A stretch of 64,000 bases of DNA from [Clostridium] scindens (GCF_019597925.1 NZ_CP080442.1:2336001-2400000), one strand, 5' to 3'. Positions 51,245 to 60,611 are shown, counted from the stretch's first letter. Notes: generated by a model not told the origin, from the letters alone. Numbers and translations are program-made.

Positions 51245-51889
51245 TCAATTATTTCCCATCTCGCGGCAAAGCCCGTCGTACAGGAAAAATGTCATCGGCA
51301 CCTCCTGTCCCTCTATCTGGAAAGCATAGGTTCTCTGCGCGCGCCGATGCATCTTCTGATGCTCATAGAAGGGGTAGTTGCATGTGGTATCCGTATACAG
51401 GAAGAACTCGTTGATTCCCTCCGCCTTAAAGTAGTCCATCAGGCTGCAATACATCTTTTTCCCAAGGCCTCTTCCCCGGAACTTAGAACGGATGGCAAAG
51501 AACGCCACCTCCCCTTGATAGTCCTTCCCGCTTTCTTTCAGCAATTCCCCGTCAATCTCATTTACGGCGGAAAATATTGAAGACACTCTTCTACCCTCCC
51601 GGTCAAGCAGCAGCCCGGCCACGGCCCTGATCTGATTCAGCCGGATTTTAAGCGGACACCTGTGATGCCTGATGTTCTTGCCCATGATCACTCCCGCCAC
51701 CGTTTTGTCACATATTGCTACCTGCTTGTAAGTCTGGTTGGCCAGGCATCCGTACAAGTATGCCTTTGCCATCTTACGGGCAGCCTGCGGGGTCGTCAGC
51801 TGGTCATAATTCCAAGTCTCGCTGATGATCTCCTCTATGGCTTCATAATCCTCGTCCCTCATTTCTCTAAGCATGATCTCTTCCTGCAT
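51245..51889 (-). CDS. GNAT-family N-acetyltransferase
   Basis: The 214-residue protein (starting MQEEIMLREMRDEDYEAIEEII) has a GNAT domain with FFAIRSKFRGRGLGKKMYCSLMDYFKAEG, the acetyl-CoA Q/RxxGxG/A loop, near residue 130. EFFLYTDTTCNYPFYEHQKM follows. The open frame reaches 52177, but ATG 51889 with AAAGGAGATATATC is the real start. It is divergent from the MerR gene and lies under a MerR-type promoter with a 19-bp spacer. This matches the Bacillus bltR-bltD plan, where a MerR regulator controls a polyamine acetyltransferase, but the substrate is unproven. Confidence 0.88.
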   Translation of the reverse strand: MQEEIMLREMRDEDYEAIEEIISETWNYDQLTTPQAARKMAKAYLYGCLANQTYKQVAICDKTVAGVIMGKNIRHHRCPLKIRLNQIRAVAGLLLDREGRRVSSIFSAVNEIDGELLKESGKDYQGEVAFFAIRSKFRGRGLGKKMYCSLMDYFKAEGINEFFLYTDTTCNYPFYEHQKMHRRAQRTYAFQIEGQEVPMTFFLYDGLCREMGNN

Positions 51890-51930
51890 GATATATCTCC
51901 TTTCTCTTTTGCACATGTTCGTGTATAATG

Positions 51931-51961
51931 AGCATAAAGTATACAGTAACTGTAGAGTCAA
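51931..51961 (-). promoter_or_regulatory. MerR-type promoter with 19-bp spacer and central palindrome
   Basis: On the minus strand TTGACT (51961-51956) and TATGCT (51936-51931) are separated by 19 bp, the long spacing that MerR activators correct by untwisting DNA. The spacer holds a perfect 13-bp palindrome, TACAGTAACTGTA (51942-51954). It drives the acetyltransferase gene and lies beside the MerR gene. Confidence 0.75.
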
Positions 51962-51976
51962 GGAGGAAGATTCTCT

Positions 51977-52801
51977 ATGAAAAATTTGAATGCCAGGCCT
52001 ATCCGGCTCACCACCGCCCAGTTCGCGCAGCTGCATGGAATCAATAAGCGGACGCTGCATTATTACGATGCCATCGGACTGTTCTCTCCCATTTATAAAG
52101 GCGATAACAACTACCGGTATTATGACTATTCCCAGAGTATAGAGTTGGAATATATTCTCATGCTGAAGGAACTTCACATGAGCCTTGAGGAGATCAAGGA
52201 ATATATGGACCAGCCGGATACGTGCCGCTTCTATCGCATCGCCGACAGCAAGCTGGAAGAGATCGACCAGGAGATCCGACGCCTGAAAAAGACAAAGGAT
52301 ATCCTTAAGCGCCAGAAGCAGCAGCTGGACTTATGCCGCAGCATAACGCACCAGGAACTTCGGATTGGCAAATGTCCGGATGCCTGGCTTGCGACCATCC
52401 CCTATGCCTTCGCAGACGATGATGCCGTCAAAGCCCTGCGCCATCTGAGGAACTCCTTCGACACAGCACAGTGCCGGATGGGATTTGGAAGTTATATTAC
52501 GGTTGAAAATATAAGAGAAGGGAATTTTGAAGAATATGGAGGCCTGTTCGTCCCCGTAGAAAAGAAGAAACAAAAGCCCGGCCTCCTATTGCGCCCGGAA
52601 GGCACCTACCTCTATGGCTATTCCATAGGAGACTGGAGCGCTCTTCCTTCTCTTTATAAGAAAATGCTTGCTTATGCCAGCGAGAACCATCTGATCCTGA
52701 CCGGCAATGCCTATGAGACCGGATTGAATGAGATTGCCATCTCTTCCATAGAAGAATACGTCACCCAGGTTATGATTCGGATCCTGCCTGCAGATTCCTA
52801 A
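51977..52801 (+). CDS. MerR-family transcriptional regulator, BltR/BmrR-like layout
   Basis: The 274-residue protein has a MerR winged helix at residues 9-80 (AQFAQLHGINKRTLHYYDAIGLFSPIYKGDNNYRYYDYSQSIELEYILMLKELHMSLEEIKEYM). A dimerisation helix follows (about 85-120, LEEIDQEIRRLKKTKDILKRQKQQLDL), then a ligand domain of about 150 residues resembling the GyrI-like fold. There are no metal-binding Cys pairs of the MerR/CueR kind, so a small organic ligand is likelier. AAGGAGGAAGATTCTCT precedes ATG 51977. It faces the acetyltransferase and its 3' end overlaps the next gene by 4 nt on the other strand. Confidence 0.9.
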   Translation: MKNLNARPIRLTTAQFAQLHGINKRTLHYYDAIGLFSPIYKGDNNYRYYDYSQSIELEYILMLKELHMSLEEIKEYMDQPDTCRFYRIADSKLEEIDQEIRRLKKTKDILKRQKQQLDLCRSITHQELRIGKCPDAWLATIPYAFADDDAVKALRHLRNSFDTAQCRMGFGSYITVENIREGNFEEYGGLFVPVEKKKQKPGLLLRPEGTYLYGYSIGDWSALPSLYKKMLAYASENHLILTGNAYETGLNEIAISSIEEYVTQVMIRILPADS

Positions 52802-53373
52802 ATTCTTTCCAGCAGAAGTTCAAATGGGATGCTAAAGAATATAAAACCTAAGAATGACACCAGAATGCCTGGCACCAGTCCTTCAAAGCGCCGGATCCGA
52901 AACATTTCGGGGTTCTTGGGATTCTGCCATATGGTGCAGGCGTCCGTCTCTCTCATATGCTTTTTGATATAACTCTCCGTATAATGATCTTCGGATGCTC
53001 TCTCCATCACCTTCCCGTCCGCCATAAAACGTACCACGATTCTGTAGTATTCCGTGCTTCGCTCCATGCCTGAATAAGCTGCCTTTATAAACTGTCCTTC
53101 GCCCCGCTTTCTATAGATCAAGCAGTCGGCCAGCATGGACAGCCCCATCGCAATCTGGAACCCTCCGAAAGGAACCGCGATCACAAACACCAGAAGAAGA
53201 TCTGCCTTCATAACGCAGGCAAATCCAAACACCGCTCCAAAGATCAAAAACCCGGCCGCCACGATATATCCCGCCTTGCGGCTATATGCCCAGCCGTTTG
53301 CCGTAGCGGCCAGGCAGATAATGCCCAATAACAGGCTAAGGAAAACAACGATAATCACATTCAGATCATTCAT
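52798..53373 (-). CDS. Membrane protein of unknown function downstream of glgX
   Basis: The 191-residue protein has three helices in its first 90 residues (about 5-25, 32-52 and 60-85), a soluble middle part with YYRIVVRFMADGKVMERASEDHYTESYI, typical of small beta-rich domains like DUF3592, and a C-terminal helix (about 168-187). The start overlaps the end of glgX by 8 nt, so translation is coupled. I cannot assign a function; the link with glgX and the upstream two-component genes may be operonic only. Confidence 0.7.
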   Translation of the reverse strand: MNDLNVIIVVFLSLLLGIICLAATANGWAYSRKAGYIVAAGFLIFGAVFGFACVMKADLLLVFVIAVPFGGFQIAMGLSMLADCLIYRKRGEGQFIKAAYSGMERSTEYYRIVVRFMADGKVMERASEDHYTESYIKKHMRETDACTIWQNPKNPEMFRIRRFEGLVPGILVSFLGFIFFSIPFELLLERI

Positions 53374-55498
53374 AATGCCCTCCTACCAACACCATCACAG
53401 ACCTCTCCCCGGCAAGAACCTCATCCTGCGTCAAAGGCACTGGTTCCTCGTGGTACCCCACGCCTTCCTCGCCGGTATTCGCCGCAATGCTCCACTTCAT
53501 ATCTCCCGGCAGGGTGGGGAGCGTGACCGTCATGGCCTCCCAGTAGGCATTGATCAGAATATAGACGATGTCGTCTTTCTTTCTTTTGCTGTCAAATCCC
53601 GCAAACATTGCCGCTATGACCTTGGCGTCCTCCCCAAAGTCCCCCTCAAAAGGCCGTACCCCATGAAGGCTCACATCCATAAGGCCGCAGGTCGCCGGCT
53701 GGCACAGGCCGTGGATGGCAGGGTGCTTCTTGCGGAAATGGATCATATACCGGAAGAACTGGTAGATATCCTGGTTCTTCTTAAGCAGCCCCCAGTCAAG
53801 CCACGAGATCTCATTATCCTGGCAATACGGATTGTTGTTGCCAAACTGGGTATTGCAAAATTCGTCTCCCGCAAGGAACATAGGCGTCCCTCTGCTTGTA
53901 AGGAGCGTCGCGCATGCATTCTTGATCATCCGCTTTCTTAGATGAAGAACCTCTGGATCGCTGGTTACGCCCTCCGCTCCGCAGTTCCAGCTGCGGTTAT
54001 CGTTGCCGCCATCCGTATTGCCCCAGCCGTTAGCCTCGTTGTGCTTCTCGTTATACGAGTACAGGTCATACAGCGTGAATCCGTCATGGCAGGTGATAAA
54101 ATTGATGGAGGCATCCTTTCCCCGGATATTTGGATCGTAGATATCCGGCGACCCGACCAGGCGCTTGGCCGCATACTTGCCGCACCATAGGCCTCCCTTC
54201 AGATATTCCCTCATATCATCCCGGTACTTGCCGTTCCACTCGCACCACCGCTTAAATGCAGGGAAGTCTCCCACCTGGTATAATCCCCCGGCGTCCCACG
54301 CTTCGGCGATCAGCTTCGTATCAGCAAGAATCGCATCCTGGGCCAGCGCCTGTAGAAGCGGAGGCTTCCTCATCGGCGTGCCGTCTTCGTTGCGTCCAAG
54401 AATAGACGCAAGGTCGAACCGGAATCCGTCAATCCGGTACGTGGTGACCCAGTACCTGAGACAGTCGATGATCATCCTCTGTACCACCGGATGATTGCAA
54501 TTCATGGTATTGCCGCAGCCGCTGAAATTATAATAATAGCCATCGGGAGTCAGGAGGTAATAAATATTATTGTCAAAGCCTTTAAAAGATATGAAAGGCC
54601 CGTTCTCGTTCCCTTCTGCCGTATGATTGAATACCACGTCCAGGATAACCTCGATTCCGTTCTCATGCAGGGATTTTACCAGCTGCTTCAGTTCCGTCCC
54701 CTCCCGGTTATACTCTACCGCAGATGCATAGCTGGTGTTGGGCGCGAAGAAGCTGACGGAATTATAGCCCCAGTAGTTCAGAAGTTCTCTTCCATCCACT
54801 ACCCTCCGGTCGCTCAGCTCGTCAAATTCGAAGATGGGCATCAGCTCGATGGCATTGACCCCCAGGTCCTTCAGATAAGGGATCTTCTGTCGGATTCCCT
54901 CAAAGGTTCCAGGCGCGCTGACCCCGGGATCCATCATGGTAAATCCCCGGACATGCATCTCGTAGATGACCAATTCTTCCATTGGAATCTTGGGCCATAC
55001 TTCCGTGCCCCAGTAGAAATTGTTCCTCACCACCCGGGCCCGGTATCCGTCATCGCTGACCTTCCGTCCCCAGGTACTCTGTCCGGTCACTGCCTTGGCG
55101 TAAGGATCCAGAAGAATATTCTTCTTGTCAAAGAGGAGGCCCTCCTTTGGATTATAAGGCCCATCCAGCCGGTATGCATATTCGAATTCCTCCACATTCA
55201 GGCCGAATACCACCATGGAATAGACATTTCCAATCTTATAATTGTCCGGAAATGGAATCACCGCATAAGGCTCGGACTCCTTCCTGTGATAGAGGAGCAG
55301 CTCGCAGGAAGCTGCCCCCTGGGACTGCACCGTAAAGCAGACTCCCTTAGGAATCGGGGTTGCTCCGTCAAACATATAGAAGCCTGGCCTTACATCAAAT
55401 CCATTGACCCGGTCCAGGGGTTCCATATGCTGTATCTCCATGTCCAGGGGCGTGGTGGCCGTCAATAGTTCCATCGTCTTATCCTGTTCGCTGTTCAT
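53366..55498 (-). CDS. glgX: Glycogen debranching enzyme (GlgX/isoamylase type)
   Basis: The 710-residue GH13 enzyme hydrolyses alpha-1,6 branches of glycogen. A CBM48 domain at residues 20-120 is followed by the barrel: DVVFNHTAEGNENGP, DGFRFDLASILGRNEDG (nucleophile Asp), KLIAEAWDAGGLYQVGDFPAFKRWCEWNGKYRDD (acid Glu) and NFITCHDGFTLYDLYSYNEKHNEANG (third Asp). The beta-sandwich domain follows. ATG 55498 has AAAGGAATGCCT at proper spacing; the earlier ATG at 55504 is too close. It follows the response regulator by 16 bp, so the two-component genes and glgX may share a transcript. Confidence 0.95.
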   Translation of the reverse strand: MNSEQDKTMELLTATTPLDMEIQHMEPLDRVNGFDVRPGFYMFDGATPIPKGVCFTVQSQGAASCELLLYHRKESEPYAVIPFPDNYKIGNVYSMVVFGLNVEEFEYAYRLDGPYNPKEGLLFDKKNILLDPYAKAVTGQSTWGRKVSDDGYRARVVRNNFYWGTEVWPKIPMEELVIYEMHVRGFTMMDPGVSAPGTFEGIRQKIPYLKDLGVNAIELMPIFEFDELSDRRVVDGRELLNYWGYNSVSFFAPNTSYASAVEYNREGTELKQLVKSLHENGIEVILDVVFNHTAEGNENGPFISFKGFDNNIYYLLTPDGYYYNFSGCGNTMNCNHPVVQRMIIDCLRYWVTTYRIDGFRFDLASILGRNEDGTPMRKPPLLQALAQDAILADTKLIAEAWDAGGLYQVGDFPAFKRWCEWNGKYRDDMREYLKGGLWCGKYAAKRLVGSPDIYDPNIRGKDASINFITCHDGFTLYDLYSYNEKHNEANGWGNTDGGNDNRSWNCGAEGVTSDPEVLHLRKRMIKNACATLLTSRGTPMFLAGDEFCNTQFGNNNPYCQDNEISWLDWGLLKKNQDIYQFFRYMIHFRKKHPAIHGLCQPATCGLMDVSLHGVRPFEGDFGEDAKVIAAMFAGFDSKRKKDDIVYILINAYWEAMTVTLPTLPGDMKWSIAANTGEEGVGYHEEPVPLTQDEVLAGERSVMVLVGGHYE

Positions 55499-55514
55499 AG
55501 GCATTCCTTTCTTA

Positions 55515-56138
55515 CTACCGCGTAGTATTCAGATAATAGACCGCCAATTGCGTGCGGTCTCTTAGTTCTAATTTGTCCAGTATGCTGCTGATATAATTGC
55601 GCACCGTACCCTCGCTTAAGAACAGGCGCTTCGCAATCTCTTTATTGCTCAGGCCCTCCGCCACCAGGGAGATTACTTCCAGTTCCTTTTCGCTGATCTC
55701 ATGCGCCTCCCAGTCAAACGTCTTCTTCTCCTGCAGAAGGTCCGGTATCTTGGCGATAATCTCCGTCCCAAATACCGTCTGCCCTGTTTTTACCGCCTGC
55801 AGTGCCGGCAGGATGCTGTTGTAATCCTGCTTCAGCAGATAGCCCTTCACGCCATATTTCAACGCCTTTACAATATATTCATCGTCGGAAAAGGTGGTAA
55901 GAAGCAGGATCTTCGCCTCGGGATACGCCTTTAGTATCTCCTGGGAAGCAGTCAGCCCGCTTATATTCTTCATGCGGATATCCATCAGAAGTACATCCGG
56001 CTTGTGCTCCCGGTATAATTCTAACGCCTCGCTCCCATCCTGCCCCATGCCAGATACCCGGATCTCTTCACTCGACTCCAGTATGGTCTTCAACGCGCTG
56101 GAAACCAGCACGTCATCGTCTACAATTACAATATTCAA
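55515..56138 (-). CDS. NarL/LuxR-family response regulator
   Basis: The 207-residue protein has a receiver domain with VDDD, the phospho-Asp in DVLLMDIRMKNISG and the Lys in LKQDYNS. A LuxR-type HTH (ISEKELEVISLVAEGLSNKEIAKRLFLSEGTVRNYISSILDKLELRDRTQLAVYYL) follows. It overlaps the kinase by 4 nt (ATGA). The TGACA-rich repeats in the divergent promoter at 57259-57300 are the likely target, which would put the ABC exporter under its control. Confidence 0.94.
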   Translation of the reverse strand: MNIVIVDDDVLVSSALKTILESSEEIRVSGMGQDGSEALELYREHKPDVLLMDIRMKNISGLTASQEILKAYPEAKILLLTTFSDDEYIVKALKYGVKGYLLKQDYNSILPALQAVKTGQTVFGTEIIAKIPDLLQEKKTFDWEAHEISEKELEVISLVAEGLSNKEIAKRLFLSEGTVRNYISSILDKLELRDRTQLAVYYLNTTR

Positions 56139-57223
56139 CTCCCTACCTCCTTTTTCTTAGGCACCGTGATGTAGATGCGGAATCCCCGCTCCCTTCGGAT
56201 CTGTATGGTCCCATCCAGCGCCTCGATCCGCTCCTTCATATTCTGTATCCCGATTCCCCGGGCGCCATCCTTTGCTTCTTCCGGACCGCTGACGCTTCCG
56301 TTATCCTCGATTACCAGCTGATACAGCCCCGGATGCTCTCTTGCAAGAACATTCACCTGAGTGGCGTTGCTGTGCTTCATGACATTGTTAAGCGCTTCTT
56401 TTACGATCGTGATAAAACTATACTTGATCTCCCTTGGGACATCGTATCCCATATCATATTCCAGCTGGGCCTTGCAGAAGGCAAAGTCGCCCACCAGTTC
56501 CCCCAGCACCTCCTCCATGTTGATGGATTCGTCGTGAAGGTCGTGGACGCTTCGCCGCACGCTGCTCATCGCGGCATTCAAGGTATCCTCCAGCTGGAGC
56601 AGCGGCTCTTTTAGGTTCTCTTCCCTGCTGATGGCCTTCATAGCTCCCACCATAAGAATCGACCGGGACAGCATATGGCCCACATTATCATGAATCTCCC
56701 GCGCGATCCGGTTGCGCTCCCTCAAGGTGGCTGTATAGATCTCATAGTCCTGCTTCTCCAGCAGATTCTGGTTCTTCTCCTTCAGAAGAAGATTTAGTTC
56801 TGTGCCGTCATCCCTGGTCTTTCGGAACTTATGCTCCAGTTCTTCAAATTTTCCAGTCTGATACTGGATCAGCATCGCCACCAGGCAGCCAAGCGCTATC
56901 AAGCACGTAATTTCCGGCTCCTTTGGGCCATAAGAGATCAGATAAAGCACCGCCAGGACAGCGATCAGAATATACTGTCGGTAGTCCAGCAGGCTATATA
57001 AGACGAGCGGGGTAAAAAGCAAAAGCTGCGGGATCGCGATTGATATCGCAAGAAAAACGATGGCGGATGCAAGATTCCACTTCCGGGAATCCCGGTAGAG
57101 ATTGGATGCCCCATAGATAATGGCCGCAAGAAGCGCCACAAGAAATGCCGTATCAGCTGGCACCAGCAATACGGTGGTAAAGCAATATATTAGCAAGACT
57201 GTCTGGTCGATCGTTCTCTTCAT
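56135..57223 (-). CDS. NarL-type sensor histidine kinase (HisKA_3)
   Basis: The 362-residue kinase has four to six hydrophobic helices in the first 145 residues, with little outside the membrane, a layout seen in intramembrane-sensing kinases. The HisKA_3 dimerisation motif is ERNRIAREIHDNVGHMLSRSILMVGA, with the phospho-His. The ATPase domain has VKEALNNVMKHSNATQV (N-box) and GARGIGIQNMKERIEALDG. The open frame reaches 57286, but ATG 57223 after GAGGAAACGTATATTT begins the basic-hydrophobic start. It is divergent from the ABC transporter, the classic layout of a stress-sensing kinase and its exporter. Confidence 0.9.
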   Translation of the reverse strand: MKRTIDQTVLLIYCFTTVLLVPADTAFLVALLAAIIYGASNLYRDSRKWNLASAIVFLAISIAIPQLLLFTPLVLYSLLDYRQYILIAVLAVLYLISYGPKEPEITCLIALGCLVAMLIQYQTGKFEELEHKFRKTRDDGTELNLLLKEKNQNLLEKQDYEIYTATLRERNRIAREIHDNVGHMLSRSILMVGAMKAISREENLKEPLLQLEDTLNAAMSSVRRSVHDLHDESINMEEVLGELVGDFAFCKAQLEYDMGYDVPREIKYSFITIVKEALNNVMKHSNATQVNVLAREHPGLYQLVIEDNGSVSGPEEAKDGARGIGIQNMKERIEALDGTIQIRRERGFRIYITVPKKKEVGS

Positions 57224-57258
57224 AAATATACGTTTCCTCAAAACTGCCCAAAAGGGCA

Positions 57259-57300
57259 TGACATTTGTCACTTGCCATCCTGACAACTGACACTTACATT
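57259..57300 (+). promoter_or_regulatory. ABC exporter promoter with TGACA repeats
   Basis: TTGCCA (57272-57277), 17 bp and TACATT (57295-57300) make a promoter facing the ABC genes. The palindrome TGACATTTGTCA (57259-57270) and TGACAACTGACA (57281-57292) lie over and beside it. A NarL-type regulator usually binds such paired short repeats. Assignment to the adjacent regulator is inference. Confidence 0.5.
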
Positions 57301-57369
57301 ATAAACGCCAGGGCTTTATACTACAAGTAACAAATCACAAAACAGAATGATCCATAAGGAGGAACACCC

Positions 57370-58299
57370 ATGATCCACATTGAAAATCTGGTAAAAAGAT
57401 ATGGAGACCTGGTGGCGCTTGACCACTTAAGCCTTAATATACAAGAGGGAGAGATCTTCGGCCTGCTGGGCCCCAACGGGTCCGGCAAGACAACAGCCAT
57501 CAACTGTCTGCTCGCGCTGTTAAAATATGACAAGGGTACCATCACCATATTTGGGAAGCCCATGCGTCCCAACAGTTATGACATCAAAAAAGACATCGGG
57601 GTGGTCATGCAGAACGTGGCAGTCTTTGAACAGATGACCGTCCGGGAGAACATCGACTACTTCTGCGGCCTGTACGTCAAAGACAAGGAAAAGCGAAGAA
57701 GCCTGGTGGAGGAAGCCATCGCGTTTACCGGCCTGGAAGACTTCGAGAAAATGAGGCCCAAAAAACTATCCGGCGGGCTCCTTCGCAGGCTGAATATTGC
57801 CTGCGGCATCGTGCACAAGCCTAAGCTTATCATCCTGGATGAGCCTACCGTAGCCGTAGATCCCCAGAGCAGGAACAAGATCCTGGAAGGCATTATGGAA
57901 CTGAACCGCCAGGGTTCTACCATCATCTACACCTCCCACTACATGGAAGAAGTAGAGCAGATCTGCTCCCGCATCGCCATCATTGACCATGGAAAGGTCC
58001 TTGCCACCGGAACAACGGAGGAATTAAAGAGGATGATCAAGACCGGGGAGACCATCACCATCGAGGCCATCACGCTGACTGATCTGGAACTGGCCGAGAT
58101 TCGCCAGCTGCCTCATGTATTCGATCTCTCTTACGAGGAGCAGATGCTGACGATACGCCTAAGCAGCGCCAAGCATAACCTGGTGCGCGTACTGGATTAT
58201 CTGAAGGATAACGACGTCTCCTTCGGCCGGGTATTCTCCGAACTCCCCACCTTGAATGACGTATTCCTTGAAATCACCGGCAAAGAGTTAAGAGATTAG
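57370..58299 (+). CDS. ABC transporter ATP-binding protein (CcmA/BcrA type)
   Basis: The 309-residue ATPase has GLLGPNGSGKTTAI (Walker A), KKLSGGLLRRLNIACGI (signature, with Leu in place of the usual Gln), KLIILDEPTVAVDPQSR (Walker B) and YTSHYMEEVEQI (switch His). The last 90 residues (from about 215) form the extra domain of the export type. AAGGAGGAACACCC precedes ATG 57370. It powers the two permeases that follow. The family exports antibiotics, bacteriocins or polyketides; the cargo is unknown. Confidence 0.94.
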   Translation: MIHIENLVKRYGDLVALDHLSLNIQEGEIFGLLGPNGSGKTTAINCLLALLKYDKGTITIFGKPMRPNSYDIKKDIGVVMQNVAVFEQMTVRENIDYFCGLYVKDKEKRRSLVEEAIAFTGLEDFEKMRPKKLSGGLLRRLNIACGIVHKPKLIILDEPTVAVDPQSRNKILEGIMELNRQGSTIIYTSHYMEEVEQICSRIAIIDHGKVLATGTTEELKRMIKTGETITIEAITLTDLELAEIRQLPHVFDLSYEEQMLTIRLSSAKHNLVRVLDYLKDNDVSFGRVFSELPTLNDVFLEITGKELRD

Positions 58300-58309
58300 G
58301 AGGCGCGCT

Positions 58310-59452
58310 ATGCTACACTTACTGAAATACCGATTCATACAGACTGTAAGAGACTATCCCATTATGTTCTGGGCGCTGGCCTTTCCTTTGATCCTTGGAA
58401 CCTTCTTCTACTTCTCTTTCGGCAGCGCCGGCCTTGATGGAACCGGAGACTACGAGTGGGATCCTATCAAGGTGGCCATCATCGAGGAAGACTTAAGTTC
58501 CAAGAATGCCGAATCTTTCCAGGCATTCCTTGAGGAACTGGAGCCCGACACGCTGGACATCCAGGATATTTCTTCCGAATCTGACGCAATCAAAGCCTTG
58601 AAAGAAGAGACCATTCTTGGAATCTACTACGTAGACGATACCCCTTCTCTCTCCGTAGGGAAAAACGGGATCAATGAAAGCATCCTGTCTTCCCTTCTGA
58701 AAAATTATAATCAGAACGCGGCCATGATCCAGAAGATCGCAATGACTCATCCTGAAAAGATGGGCGCGGCTATCGAGGCAATGAAGGATTATCATCCGGA
58801 GACCAGGAACGAATCCCTGGGCGGAAAAACGCTGGACCCTAATGTACAGTATTTCTTCGCATTGATTGCCTATGCGTGCCTCTCCGGAGCGTTTCTGGGC
58901 GTCCGCTCCAGCCTTGACAGCCAGGCCAACCTGTCTGCGCTTGGCGCCAGGCGCAGCATAACCCCTACCCATAAGTTCAAGCTGATCCTGATAGACATGA
59001 CGGTGCTGTTCATCATCCATTTCATCAACATTCTGGTTCTCAACCTGTATCTTATAAAAGTTCTGGGAATCAGCCTTGGAGATAACATCGGCGCGCTTCT
59101 GGTCGTGGACTTCATGGGAAGCATGATCGGCGTAAGTTTAGGAATTGCCTTCGGGTGCCTCAGCAAGCTGTCTACGGATATGAAACTGGGACTTACGGTC
59201 GCCATCACCTTGATTCCGGGATTCCTGGCTGGACTGATGTTCGGCAATATGAAGAATATCATCGAGCTTCACTGCCCGATCATCAACCGGCTGAATCCGG
59301 CCGCCGTATTAAGCGATGCCTTTTACTGCATGAGCGTGTATAATGACGCGCATCGCTTTGCAAGAAGCATCGGCATTCTTGCAGTCATGAGCGCGCTATT
59401 TCTATTCATCGCATACCTGGGCATAAGGAGGGAACGATATGACAGTATTTAA
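58310..59452 (+). CDS. ABC-2 type permease
   Basis: The 380-residue permease has an N-terminal helix (about 18-38), a large loop of about 150 residues outside (DTLDIQDISSESDAIKALKEETILGIYYVDDTPSL), then five helices from about 185 to the C-terminus. AFPLILGTFFYFSFGSAG is typical of ABC2_membrane_3. AGGAGGCGCGCT precedes ATG 58310. It overlaps the second permease by 14 nt. Together with that permease and the ATPase it should form a heterodimeric exporter. Confidence 0.9.
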   Translation: MLHLLKYRFIQTVRDYPIMFWALAFPLILGTFFYFSFGSAGLDGTGDYEWDPIKVAIIEEDLSSKNAESFQAFLEELEPDTLDIQDISSESDAIKALKEETILGIYYVDDTPSLSVGKNGINESILSSLLKNYNQNAAMIQKIAMTHPEKMGAAIEAMKDYHPETRNESLGGKTLDPNVQYFFALIAYACLSGAFLGVRSSLDSQANLSALGARRSITPTHKFKLILIDMTVLFIIHFINILVLNLYLIKVLGISLGDNIGALLVVDFMGSMIGVSLGIAFGCLSKLSTDMKLGLTVAITLIPGFLAGLMFGNMKNIIELHCPIINRLNPAAVLSDAFYCMSVYNDAHRFARSIGILAVMSALFLFIAYLGIRRERYDSI

Positions 59453-60599
59453 AGGTTTTATGACCATCACCAAACGCAATCTTAATATTTTATTCCTGTA
59501 TATCTCCATCTTTCTGGCCATATGCTTTGCCATCCAGAAGATGGATGTCCAGAACACCGCCAAGTCCTACAGCATGGAAAGCCTGGATATCGCGGTCATC
59601 GACCGGGACGGCGGGGAACTGGCTAAGGGAATGGCCTCCTACCTGGAACAGTACCATACCATTAAAGATATGCCCGATGACAAGTCGGTCATCCAGGACC
59701 GCCTCTTCTACCGGGAAATCAATTATGTAGTAACGATCCCGAAGGATTTTGAAAGCAGATGCCTGAATGGAACAGAGACGCTTCCCGTTATCAAGGTCCC
59801 CGGGAGCACTACCGGCTACTATGTAGACCAGCAGATCGACACCTTCCTGAATAACGTGCGGGTCCTGACTGCCAGCGGATTCTCTCTCCCCGAAGCCATT
59901 GCCGAAGTGAAGGAGAATGCAAAGGAGCCGGCGGACATAACGCTCATCGACAAGAATGGGCATGGAGGCCAACGGACCATGTACTCTTTCATGTACCAGT
60001 ATATGCCCTATATCCTCCTGTCCATCCTGTGCTATTCCTTGACCTATATCATGATCGCCTTTAATAAGCCGGATGTCAAAAGGCGGATGCTGTGTTCCGC
60101 CGTGTCCGGCAAACGGCAGAACGCTCAGCTGATATTAGGCTATGCAGTCATTGGCCTTGCAGTCTGGGGGGTGTGCACTATGCTGCCGGTCCTCATGTAT
60201 GGAAAGGAATTTTTAAAGGATCCGCACCTGCCCCACTATCTGTTCAACAGCTTCCTGATGATGCTGGTATCCCTTTCGATCGCATTCCTGGTGGGAAGCA
60301 TGGTACGCAAGGAAGAGATGATCAGCGCAGTGGTCAACGTGGTCTCTCTTGGCCTGTCCTTTATCAGCGGGGTTCTGGTAAGCCTGGAGGTTTTAAGCAA
60401 AGGAATCAAGACCGTTGCACGCTTCCTTCCGATCTATTGGTATGAGACCGGCAACAACTTGATCGCCAACAACCACACGTTCAGCAGCACCCAGCTGAAA
60501 TCCCTGTATACAGGGTACGTCATCCAGATTCTGTTCGCCCTGGCATTCTTATTCATAGCCTTGGTGATCATTCACAACCGGCAGCAAAGCGCGAATTAG
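59439..60599 (+). CDS. ABC-2 type permease
   Basis: The 386-residue permease has the same plan as the previous protein: a first helix (about 12-32), a large external loop, then five helices from about 190 onward ending in LFALAFLFIALVIIHN. It starts inside the end of the first permease with GGAGGGAACGAT before ATG 59439. A hairpin terminator follows and is shared with the convergent dnaJ gene. Confidence 0.9.
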   Translation: MTVFKGFMTITKRNLNILFLYISIFLAICFAIQKMDVQNTAKSYSMESLDIAVIDRDGGELAKGMASYLEQYHTIKDMPDDKSVIQDRLFYREINYVVTIPKDFESRCLNGTETLPVIKVPGSTTGYYVDQQIDTFLNNVRVLTASGFSLPEAIAEVKENAKEPADITLIDKNGHGGQRTMYSFMYQYMPYILLSILCYSLTYIMIAFNKPDVKRRMLCSAVSGKRQNAQLILGYAVIGLAVWGVCTMLPVLMYGKEFLKDPHLPHYLFNSFLMMLVSLSIAFLVGSMVRKEEMISAVVNVVSLGLSFISGVLVSLEVLSKGIKTVARFLPIYWYETGNNLIANNHTFSSTQLKSLYTGYVIQILFALAFLFIALVIIHNRQQSAN

Positions 60600-60611
60600 C
60601 AAGAGAAAGAA

